In this document: in pieces, positions 1 to 8,510 of the stretch
Position numbering within the stretch: the first letter of the stretch is position 1
How the letters are laid out: every line of letters starts with the position of its first letter
Origin: an uncultured Colwellia sp.
Lineage (GTDB): Bacteria > Pseudomonadota > Gammaproteobacteria > Enterobacterales > Alteromonadaceae
Length of the DNA: 64,000 bases
Direction: 5' to 3'
NCBI GenBank assembly: GCA_913057925.1
Contig: CAJXPG010000004.1
Location: 1-64,000 of the forward strand
Translations under genes and position numbers: made by a program
Notes under the pieces: model-generated
Database searches by the model: none
What the model saw: the letters and a program-made list of their open reading frames with translations, nothing else
Told to the model about the DNA's origin: nothing

Positions 1-440
1 ATCCTGCTAGTGGCATGAATGTCCCGGCTATTGGCCAGTTCTTTTTGATTTTATCCTCTTTGCTTTTTTGGGTCATGGATGGACATCTTGCTTACCTACA
101 ATTCGTTGTCGCTAGCTTTGAAACCCTACCTATTCCAACAGAGCACCTTTCAAGCATTAAGTATAAAGAAGTAGTTGAGTGGGGCAGTTGGATGTTCGCC
201 ACTGCATTATCATTAGCTTTAGCACCAATTACCGCGATGTTATTAATTAATTTTTCTTTTGGTATTATGACTCGAGCGGCACCTCAGCTGAATATTTTTG
301 CCATTGGCTTTCCTATAACCATGATGGCAGGTTTGCTCATCATGTGGTTAACCTTTGGTAATTTCTTTTCACATTTTGAACTTCAGTGGCAGCGAGCATT
401 AGATTTTAGCTGTTACCTTATTGATTGTAAGGCGGTTTAA
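1..440 (+). CDS. fliR: Flagellar biosynthetic protein FliR, C-terminal part (5' end outside window)
   Basis: Open frame runs from the window edge (..PASGMNVPAIGQFF..); hydrophobic C-terminus; directly upstream of flhB. Confidence 0.85.
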   Translation, partial: PASGMNVPAIGQFFLILSSLLFWVMDGHLAYLQFVVASFETLPIPTEHLSSIKYKEVVEWGSWMFATALSLALAPITAMLLINFSFGIMTRAAPQLNIFAIGFPITMMAGLLIMWLTFGNFFSHFELQWQRALDFSCYLIDCKAV

Positions 441-524
441 ATGGCTTATTCTGCTTTTGATTGTAGAGGTGTTGAAAAAACTGAAGAATCATCGATAGTG
501 CAACTTCTTGCTAGGGTGGGGTAA

Positions 525-1655
525 ATGGCTGACTCAGATAGTGGAGAAAAAACAGAAGAACCCACGGCAAAAAAGCTCACTGATGCCCGAAAAAAAGGCC
601 AAATAGCACGTTCTAAAGATTTAGGTACTTTGTTTGTACTGGTTGGCAGTGCTTGTGCCATGCTTTTGATGGGCGATGCATTAGCATCATCTATGGCGCA
701 GATGATGCAGCATCTATTTAGTTTAGACCGCCAAGAAGCCATGGATGTAAATGCCATTTTTAAAGTCATCAATGATGGCGTTTTTCAAATAGTTGCGCCA
801 TTATTGTGGATCTTCTTTATTGTGATGCTGGCGGCTTTCATAGGTAACACTTTGCTTGGTGGTATGAGCTTTTCATGGGAAGCAATGATGCCTAAGGCAA
901 GTAAACTCTCCCCAATCGCTGGTTTTAAGCGTATGTTTGGCGTGCAAGCCGCGGTTGAGTTAATTAAATCAATCTTAAAGTTTTTCGTAGTTTTTATCGT
1001 GGCTTTTTTACTGCTTAGCGGCTTATTTGAGCAAATTCTCGGTTTAAGTAGAGAGGCAATACCTAACAACTTTGAGCATGCCGTTAGTATGTTGTTATGG
1101 ATGTTTTTGGTACTTGCTTTATCGATTGGCATTATTGTTGTCATTGATGCGCCTTATCAAGTTTGGAATCATAACCGCCAACTTAAAATGACCAAGCAAG
1201 AAGTGAAAGATGAGCATAAAAGCACCGAAGGTAGCCCAGAAATAAAAGGTCGGATCCGTAGAACTCAATATGAAATGTCTCAGCGGCGCATGATGGAAGA
1301 TATTCCAAACTCAGATGTTGTTATAACGAATCCAACGCATTTCTCAATAGCATTAAAATATGATGCTGCGGTAGGTGGTGCACCTGTGCTTTCTGCTAAG
1401 GGCGTAGATGAAATGGCTTTACATATACGTACAATTGCCAAAGAGCATCAAATAGAAATTATCCAATCACCTGCTTTAGCACGTTCGCTGTACTACACAG
1501 CAGAAGTTGGTGATGATATTCCAGAAGAGTTATTTGCAGCTGTTGCGCAAGTTTTAGCCTTTATATTTCAGTTGAATGAGCATAAAAAAGGCCGCGCCAA
1601 AAAGCCTATTCCTGTTGCGAAAGAGTTACCTATCCCTGATGATTTTAGATATTAG
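525..1655 (+). CDS. flhB: Flagellar export apparatus protein FlhB
   Basis: GEKTEEPTAKKLxDARKKGQ N-terminus and NPTH autocleavage motif (VVITNPTHFSIAL). Confidence 0.97.
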   Translation: MADSDSGEKTEEPTAKKLTDARKKGQIARSKDLGTLFVLVGSACAMLLMGDALASSMAQMMQHLFSLDRQEAMDVNAIFKVINDGVFQIVAPLLWIFFIVMLAAFIGNTLLGGMSFSWEAMMPKASKLSPIAGFKRMFGVQAAVELIKSILKFFVVFIVAFLLLSGLFEQILGLSREAIPNNFEHAVSMLLWMFLVLALSIGIIVVIDAPYQVWNHNRQLKMTKQEVKDEHKSTEGSPEIKGRIRRTQYEMSQRRMMEDIPNSDVVITNPTHFSIALKYDAAVGGAPVLSAKGVDEMALHIRTIAKEHQIEIIQSPALARSLYYTAEVGDDIPEELFAAVAQVLAFIFQLNEHKKGRAKKPIPVAKELPIPDDFRY

Positions 1656-1750
1656 TTTGGTCTTCCTTAGTCGCTAATTCGATTTTAAAATAGCCTTCTG
1701 GCTAAGAAGGTACTTATTTTAATGATTCATTCAAAAATATAATTATTTTC

Positions 1751-1766
1751 TGGTATAAGAATTGCA
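1751..1766 (+). promoter_or_regulatory. Candidate sigma54 (-24/-12) promoter upstream of flhA
   Basis: TGGTAT-AAGAA-TTGCA against consensus TGGCAC-N5-TTGCA; exact GG-N10-GC spacing; 40 nt before the flhA ATG. Confidence 0.6.
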
Positions 1767-1805
1767 AATTCCACTGCACTGTCAAAAAAACATTATGAAG
1801 TAGTA

Positions 1806-3908
1806 ATGCAATTAGCCGCTTATTTTAATCAGTTCGATAAAACAAAATTACGCCATTTTACTGGCTTAGGTACACCATTATTGGTAATGGCTGCTTTAGG
1901 TATGGTGATTTTACCTATGCCAGCTTGGTTACTCGATGTACTTTTCTCATTTAATATCGCACTTTCTCTTGTTGTTCTTTTGATCACGGTATACACCTTA
2001 AAGCCATTAGATTTTGGCTCTTTTCCAGCGGTGTTACTGGTGGCGACAATTTTACGCTTAGCACTGAATGTTGCCAGTACCCGTGTGGTTTTATTAGAAG
2101 GTCATGAAGGGCCTGAAGCTGCAGGTAAAGTTATTGAGGCATTTGGCTCAGTTGTTATTGGTGGTAACTATGCTGTTGGCTTAGTGGTATTTCTTATTCT
2201 CATCATCATTAACTTTGTGGTAGTCACTAAAGGTGCGGGGCGTATTGCTGAGGTTACCGCGCGTTTTACTTTAGATGCAATGCCCGGAAAGCAAATGGCA
2301 ATTGATGCTGATTTAAATGCTGGCTTTATTACCCAAGAACAAGCAAAAGATCGCCGAACAGAAGTGACTAACGAAGCAGACTTTTACGGTTCAATGGATG
2401 GTGCCAGTAAATTTGTTAAAGGCGATGCGATTGCTGGTATTTTAATATTATTTATTAATATCGTTGGTGGCTTAATCATAGGTATGGTGCAGCATGACTT
2501 ATCGTTTGATAGAGCTGTTGAAATTTATACGCTGTTAACCATTGGTGATGGATTAGTCGCTCAAATTCCAGGGCTATTATTATCGATAGGTACAGCAATT
2601 GTTGTTACGCGTCAAAATACCTCACAGGATATGGGTGAGCAAGTAAGTAGCCAACTAGGTCAAGAAAGATCACTTTATATTGCTGCTGGTGTGATGTTTG
2701 TCATGGGCGTAATTCCAGGCATGCCACATTTTGTCTTCCTGTTATTTTCAGCAATAATCGCTGCGACTGCCTTTTTGGGTGCTAGAAATAAAGCCAGTAA
2801 AATTATTGAATTGGAGAAAACTGCTCAAGAAGAGCAAGTTCAAAACCAGCAAAAAGAAGAAGAAGTAAAAGAGCTAGATTGGGATGATGTTAATCATGTA
2901 GACGTTATTGGCTTAGAAATTGGTTATCGTTTAATTCCACTGGTAGATAAAGCTCAAGGCGGTGAACTGCTCAGCCGAATAAAAGGTGTTCGTAAAAAAC
3001 TATCACAAGAATTTGGCTTTTTAGTACCGGCAGTACATATCAGAGATAATTTAGATTTAGATCCGAATAGCTATCAAATTTCCTTAATGGGCGTGGTTAT
3101 TGGAGCTGCGCAAATTAGACACGACCAAGAGTTAGCTATTAACCCAGGACAAGTTTTTGGTGAGCTAGAAGGTACATCAACCAAAGATCCTGCCTTTGGA
3201 CTTGATGCTACTTGGATAAATCAAAATCAACGTGAACAGGCTCAAACGCTTGGCTATACCGTGGTAGATTCTGCAACAGTGCTAGCCACTCATTTAAGTC
3301 AAATCCTGACAAATAATGCAGCACAACTGTTAGGTCATGAAGAAGTACAAAACCTTTTAGACTTACTCGCTAAGAGCTACCCTAAACTGGTTGAAGGATT
3401 TATTCCTGATACGTTAACACTGGGTACTGTTGTCAAAGTATTGCAAAGCTTAATGAACGAGGGTGTCGCTGTTCGAGATATGCGCTCTATTGTACAAACC
3501 CTTGTAGAGTATGGACCAAAGAGCCAAGACCCTGAAGTACTTACCGCCGCTGTACGTATAAGTTTGAGAAAGTTCATCATTCAAGACCTCGTTGGCAGTG
3601 CTCAAGAGGTGCCTGTCATAACTTTGGCTCCTGAATTGGAACAGATGTTGCATCAGTCAATGCAGATGGCAGGAGATGACGGCGCAGGCATTGAACCAGG
3701 TTTAGCTGAACGCCTACAGCAGTCATTAACTGAGGGAGCAAACCAGCAAGAAATGGCTGGCGATACTCCAATATTATTAACATCTGGGATTTTAAGACAT
3801 GTCTTGGCTAAATTTGTTAAATATACAATTCCAAGCTTGCGCGTTATTTCTTATCAAGAAATACCAGATGATAAACAAATTAAAATTGTTAGTGCCATAG
3901 GGCAGTAA
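1806..3908 (+). CDS. flhA: Flagellar biosynthesis protein FlhA
   Basis: 700 aa, multi-TM N-terminus, FHIPEP family features, flagellar synteny. Confidence 0.97.
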   Translation: MQLAAYFNQFDKTKLRHFTGLGTPLLVMAALGMVILPMPAWLLDVLFSFNIALSLVVLLITVYTLKPLDFGSFPAVLLVATILRLALNVASTRVVLLEGHEGPEAAGKVIEAFGSVVIGGNYAVGLVVFLILIIINFVVVTKGAGRIAEVTARFTLDAMPGKQMAIDADLNAGFITQEQAKDRRTEVTNEADFYGSMDGASKFVKGDAIAGILILFINIVGGLIIGMVQHDLSFDRAVEIYTLLTIGDGLVAQIPGLLLSIGTAIVVTRQNTSQDMGEQVSSQLGQERSLYIAAGVMFVMGVIPGMPHFVFLLFSAIIAATAFLGARNKASKIIELEKTAQEEQVQNQQKEEEVKELDWDDVNHVDVIGLEIGYRLIPLVDKAQGGELLSRIKGVRKKLSQEFGFLVPAVHIRDNLDLDPNSYQISLMGVVIGAAQIRHDQELAINPGQVFGELEGTSTKDPAFGLDATWINQNQREQAQTLGYTVVDSATVLATHLSQILTNNAAQLLGHEEVQNLLDLLAKSYPKLVEGFIPDTLTLGTVVKVLQSLMNEGVAVRDMRSIVQTLVEYGPKSQDPEVLTAAVRISLRKFIIQDLVGSAQEVPVITLAPELEQMLHQSMQMAGDDGAGIEPGLAERLQQSLTEGANQQEMAGDTPILLTSGILRHVLAKFVKYTIPSLRVISYQEIPDDKQIKIVSAIGQ

Positions 3909-3965
3909 TTATCAGCTCAAGATATGCTTTGCATCATTGTAGCTTAGAGCTTAAAGAGGTTGGAT

Positions 3966-5549
3966 ATGAAGATTAGACGTTTTGTTGCCAAAGATATGCG
4001 TACTGCATTAGCACAGATTAAAGAAGAGCTAGGTGTCGATGCTGTGATTATGTCTAATAAGAAGATCCCCGAAGGTGTTGAACTAATGGCTGCGGTTGAT
4101 TATAACCAAGCGGTACCTGAAGCAAAGCCGGTTGCTAATACTCCGGTTGCTAATAATGCTATGGCAAACAATCACAGTGATAATGTTGCAACAAGTGCAA
4201 GAGAAGTCAGTAATGATGTTGTTAGCCTTGGTCAACAAAATGCTCATTACCAAGCGGAAGCGAATCCTAATGCTCAACAACCAGTTGCAGAGCAAGATAC
4301 AGCTAATGCTCCGGTAGATAGTTTGTCTGCATTGTTAAATAGACAGGTTCAGCAAAAAGTACCAGCACAGCCTAATGAAATGCCAAATAACTTAGATGAA
4401 ATAACCATTGAGCAGCAGCTTAAAAACTTTACTGACAGGTTAAGCCATTCAACTGCTAATGGGATTGCTCCTCAAGAGAATAATATAACGTCGTCAAACT
4501 TTTCTCCTAATGATGAAAGTATTACTTCAGTTAACACTAATGCGGTGAATGCTAATGTGAATTCCGTCCCAACCAGCCCTTTGGCGCAAGATATTGTTAG
4601 TGACCCGCAAGTTTCAACACAAGATTTTACCAAACTGCAGCAAGAAATGGCATCAATTCGTTCATTGCTAGAGCATCAGGTATCTGGTTTGATGTGGCAG
4701 GATATGGCTCAAAAAGATCCGCAAAGAGCAGTGCTAGTTAATCGTTTATTAGCGTTAGGGCTAAATGAACAAATTTCTGATCAAATTGCTGGTTATGTTC
4801 CTGAGCAATCGCAAGAAAAGCAAGCTTGGCAGCAGGCGAGACAATTAATTTCTCAACAAATTAACACCACACAAAATGATATTATTCAACGTGGCGGTGT
4901 CGTTGCATTAGTTGGCCCAACAGGGGTAGGCAAAACAACGACGATCGCTAAACTTGCTGCAGGTTTTGCTCAAGTTCATGGTAGTGACCAAGTTGCACTC
5001 ATCTCAACAGACACTTTTCGTATCGCTGGTTTTGAACAATTAGCCACTTATGGAAAAATTATCGGCTGCCAAGTAAACCTTGCAAAAGACAGTCAAGAGT
5101 TAGATATCCTATTACAGCAGCTTTCAAAGAAGAAATTAATCTTAATTGATACTGCTGGCATGGGGCAACGCGATATGCGCTTAGCTGAACATTTAACCAC
5201 TTTAGTGTCGAATGCTCGGGTTAGAATTCGCAATTACTTAGTGCTTGCAGCTAACTCTCAACAAGCTGTAATGCAAGAAAATGTCGAGCGTTTCAAAAAA
5301 GTACCATTATCAGGTTGCATTTATACTAAACTTGACGAGAGTGTTAGTATTGGTGAAATAATTACCACCTCTATTCAAAATGGCTTACCGATTGGTTATC
5401 TTACTGATGGACAAAGAGTTCCAGAAGATATTAAGGTTGCAAATGCTGAGAAATTAGTTACTCTTGCAGATAAGATGGCAAACAAGTCAACCAATAGTAA
5501 TGTTAGTGGATCGCGAGCTATGCCTGTAGCACCTGCTGCAACGGTATAA
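3966..5549 (+). CDS. flhF: SRP-like GTPase FlhF (ATG at 3966 preferred; ORF extends to TTG at 3960)
   Basis: MKIRRFVAKDMRTALAQIKEELG N-terminus; GPTGVGKTTTIAKLA G1 motif. Confidence 0.95.
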   Translation: MKIRRFVAKDMRTALAQIKEELGVDAVIMSNKKIPEGVELMAAVDYNQAVPEAKPVANTPVANNAMANNHSDNVATSAREVSNDVVSLGQQNAHYQAEANPNAQQPVAEQDTANAPVDSLSALLNRQVQQKVPAQPNEMPNNLDEITIEQQLKNFTDRLSHSTANGIAPQENNITSSNFSPNDESITSVNTNAVNANVNSVPTSPLAQDIVSDPQVSTQDFTKLQQEMASIRSLLEHQVSGLMWQDMAQKDPQRAVLVNRLLALGLNEQISDQIAGYVPEQSQEKQAWQQARQLISQQINTTQNDIIQRGGVVALVGPTGVGKTTTIAKLAAGFAQVHGSDQVALISTDTFRIAGFEQLATYGKIIGCQVNLAKDSQELDILLQQLSKKKLILIDTAGMGQRDMRLAEHLTTLVSNARVRIRNYLVLAANSQQAVMQENVERFKKVPLSGCIYTKLDESVSIGEIITTSIQNGLPIGYLTDGQRVPEDIKVANAEKLVTLADKMANKSTNSNVSGSRAMPVAPAATV

Positions 5550-5587
5550 AACGCAAACACATTAAAAGAATTAGAAGTATTAATTAA

Positions 5588-6430
5588 ATGATAGATCAAG
5601 CGAGTGGCTTAAGAAAAATGCAAGATTTACAGCAAGTTAAGGTGGTTGCAGTTTCAGGTGGTAAAGGTGGTGTTGGTAAAACCAATACCTCACTTAATAC
5701 TGCTATCGCTTTAGGTCAACAAGGGAAGCGAGTCTTAGTGCTTGATGCTGATTTAGGTCTTGCCAATGTTGATGTGATGCTAGGGCTTAGAGTTAAGCGA
5801 AATTTATCTCATGTATTATCAGGTGAATGTGAGCTTGATGATATTATTATTGAGGGACCGGCAGGCGTTAAAATTATTCCTGCAACATCAGGCTCTCAGT
5901 CCATGGTCGACCTTACCCCATCAGAGCATGCTGGCTTGATACGTGCTTTTAGTGAAATGCAAACACAGTTTGATGTGCTTATCGTTGATACAGCTGCAGG
6001 TATTTCAGATATGGTGTTGAGTTTCACCCGTGCCGCACAAGATGTCATGCTCGTTGTTTGTGATGAACCAACCTCTATTACAGATTGTTATGCGTTAATG
6101 AAATTACTGAGCCGTGATCACGGGGTCTTTAAATTTAAAGTTGTAGCGAACATGGTTCGTAGTGCTAAAGAAGGACAGCAACTTTTCGCTAAACTGACAA
6201 AAGTAACTGATAGATTTTTAGATGTAGCATTAGAGCTGGTTGCCGTTATTCCATTTGATGAAAACGTTAGAAAATCTGTGCGTAAGCAACAAGTCATAGT
6301 TGAAGCTTATCCACAATCTCCGGCTTCGTTGGCATATATCGACTTGGCAACTAAAGTCAGTCAATGGCCAATACCTAAACAAGCTTCAGGACATTTAGAG
6401 TTCTTTATAGAGCAGTTACTAGCAAATTAG
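5588..6430 (+). CDS. flhG: MinD-like ATPase FlhG/FleN
   Basis: SGGKGGVGKTN deviant Walker A; directly after flhF. Confidence 0.95.
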   Translation: MIDQASGLRKMQDLQQVKVVAVSGGKGGVGKTNTSLNTAIALGQQGKRVLVLDADLGLANVDVMLGLRVKRNLSHVLSGECELDDIIIEGPAGVKIIPATSGSQSMVDLTPSEHAGLIRAFSEMQTQFDVLIVDTAAGISDMVLSFTRAAQDVMLVVCDEPTSITDCYALMKLLSRDHGVFKFKVVANMVRSAKEGQQLFAKLTKVTDRFLDVALELVAVIPFDENVRKSVRKQQVIVEAYPQSPASLAYIDLATKVSQWPIPKQASGHLEFFIEQLLAN

Positions 6431-6469
6431 TCAGCCATTTTAGTATTTCTTCAGTGAGAGCATTATTAC

Positions 6470-7189
6470 GTGGTAAAAGCGATCAGCTACAATAGTCAAA
6501 TTGATAAAACAGCTTTGCTTGAACAACATACAGTTCTCGTTAAGCGTATTGCTTATCATTTATTAGCTAGATTACCTGCAAGCGTTCAAGTGGACGATTT
6601 AATTCAGTCGGGTATGATTGGCTTGTTTGAGGCAGCGAATAACTTTGATAATACTAAAGGCGCTAGCTTTGAAACTTTTGCTGGTATCCGTATTCGAGGC
6701 GCGATGCTTGATGAAATGCGCCGCGGGGATTGGACGCCTCGCTCAGTTCATAAAAACAGCCGAATGGTTAGTGAAGCAATAAAGCAACTTGAAGCACAGC
6801 TAGGTAGAGATGTTTCTGATGTAGAAGTTGCTGAAAAACTTGATATTTCATTAAATGAATACCATCATATATTAAGTGAAGTAAGTACTGGGAAAATTCT
6901 AGGTATTGATGACCTCGGAGTGAGTGAAGATGCTATCAAACTTAGTGAAGATAGTATTACCGATGATCCATATCAAAGTATTGAGCAAAGTGCCTTTAAA
7001 AAAGGCTTAGCTCAGTGCATTAAGTCTTTACCAGAGCGAGAAGCTTTAGTACTGTCTTTATATTATGACGAAGAACTTAATTTAAGAGAAATAGGCCAAG
7101 TTCTTGATGTGAGTGAATCACGTGTCAGCCAAATACATAGTCAAGCAATGCATCGTTTAAAAGCGCGTATGCAATCTTGGCAAAGTTAA
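6470..7189 (+). CDS. fliA: RNA polymerase sigma factor for flagellar operon (sigma28, FliA)
   Basis: Sigma-70 family regions (DDLIQSGMIGLFEA, RGAMLDEMRRGDW, ESRVSQIHSQAM); GTG start. Confidence 0.96.
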   Translation: MVKAISYNSQIDKTALLEQHTVLVKRIAYHLLARLPASVQVDDLIQSGMIGLFEAANNFDNTKGASFETFAGIRIRGAMLDEMRRGDWTPRSVHKNSRMVSEAIKQLEAQLGRDVSDVEVAEKLDISLNEYHHILSEVSTGKILGIDDLGVSEDAIKLSEDSITDDPYQSIEQSAFKKGLAQCIKSLPEREALVLSLYYDEELNLREIGQVLDVSESRVSQIHSQAMHRLKARMQSWQS

Positions 7190-7295
7190 CTAGACTAGAA
7201 CTACGTTAGTAATAGTTAACTTAAAAATACCTTGTTAGGTAAATAAAAACACAATAGTAAACTAATTAATTTTGAATGTTTCGCCGGAGGGTGCC

Positions 7296-7679
7296 TTGGA
7301 TAAAAATATGAAAGTGCTTGTTGTTGATGACTTTTCAACCATGAGACGTATAGTGAAGAATTTGTTGCGCGATTTAGGGTTCACCAACATTCAAGAAGCT
7401 GATGATGGTAGTACTGCTTTACCAATGCTTCAAGGCGGTGATTTTGATTTTGTGGTAACAGATTGGAATATGCCAGGAATGCAAGGTATCGATTTACTTA
7501 AAGCAATCCGTGCTGACGCTAGCTTGTCACATATTCCTGTGTTGTTAATTACAGCAGAAGCCAAAAAAGAGCAAATTGTTATGGCTGCTCAAGCAGGTGT
7601 TAATGGCTATATTGTTAAACCATTTACAGCCGCAACATTAAAAACTAAGTTAGATAAAATTTTTGAGCGCTTAGCTTAA
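7296..7679 (+). CDS. cheY: Chemotaxis response regulator CheY (TTG start at 7296 preferred, after GGAGG)
   Basis: [29 protein letters not shown]; phospho-Asp in [10 protein letters not shown]. Confidence 0.96.
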   Translation: MDKNMKVLVVDDFSTMRRIVKNLLRDLGFTNIQEADDGSTALPMLQGGDFDFVVTDWNMPGMQGIDLLKAIRADASLSHIPVLLITAEAKKEQIVMAAQAGVNGYIVKPFTAATLKTKLDKIFERLA

Positions 7680-7688
7680 TGTGAAGGC

Positions 7689-7717
7689 TTTAGTTAATGA
7701 TTAATTCATTAACTAAA
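7689..7717 (+). other. Perfect 12-bp intercistronic hairpin between cheY and cheZ
   Basis: TTTAGTTAATGA-ttaat-TCATTAACTAAA. Confidence 0.7.
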
Positions 7718-7753
7718 TTAAGGTATTGATAAATATTCTATTAAGGACTTTGC

Positions 7754-8497
7754 ATGAGTATAGCTATGACGGGGCGAATCTCATTAGAGCAAGCAAAATC
7801 TTTGGTTGAGTTTTTAGAATCAGGTCAACAAGATGCAGCAGATGCAATCATTGCCGAGATTCAAAACCCAATCAACTCAGAGCTTTTTGCTGAAATTGGT
7901 AAATTAACTCGCCAACTTCATGACTCTTTAACAAATTTTCAACTCGACTCTAGACTAAATGATCTAGCAACGGCAGATATCCCCGATGCCAAAGAACGAT
8001 TGAATTATGTAATTACTAGAACAGAAGAAGCTGCAAACAAAACCATGGATGCAGTTGAAGCTATTTTTCCGGTAGTCGACACTATTGCAGAACAAGTAGA
8101 AGCCGTTAATCCTTCATGGACTAAATTGATGAACAATGATTTAGACCTTAAGGAGTTCAAGTCGTTGTGTCTTGATATCGATACTTTATTAAAGAATACC
8201 GGAAAAGAAACTCAGCATATTCACAGTTTGATGACAGATGTCCTAATGGCACAAGACTTCCAAGACTTGACCGGACAAGTTATTCGAAAGGTTATTGATT
8301 TAGTTAGAGAAGTTGAAGATAGCTTAATTAATATGCTGACGGCGTTTGGTATTACAGCTGATGCAGTCGAAAACAACGCTAGCCCTAAAGTAGGAGATAA
8401 CCTAGTTGAAGGGCCAATTGTGAATACTGAAAGTAGAGATGATGTAGTAGAAGATCAAGATGATGTTGATGATCTTTTATCGAGTTTAGGATTTTAA
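7754..8497 (+). CDS. cheZ: Protein phosphatase CheZ
   Basis: DVLMAQDFQDLTGQVIRKV catalytic region and C-terminal DDLLSSLGF CheY-binding tail. Confidence 0.95.
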   Translation: MSIAMTGRISLEQAKSLVEFLESGQQDAADAIIAEIQNPINSELFAEIGKLTRQLHDSLTNFQLDSRLNDLATADIPDAKERLNYVITRTEEAANKTMDAVEAIFPVVDTIAEQVEAVNPSWTKLMNNDLDLKEFKSLCLDIDTLLKNTGKETQHIHSLMTDVLMAQDFQDLTGQVIRKVIDLVREVEDSLINMLTAFGITADAVENNASPKVGDNLVEGPIVNTESRDDVVEDQDDVDDLLSSLGF

Positions 8498-8510
8498 TGG
8501 GAGTTACTGC

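Noticed and set aside
785-1144. 119-aa antisense ORF in flhB
   Set aside because: Shadow of a well-supported flhB frame with low-complexity composition.
4083-4317. Overlapping out-of-frame ORFs in flhF
   Set aside because: Low-complexity Asn/Val/Ala-rich linker of FlhF reads open in several frames; no independent support.
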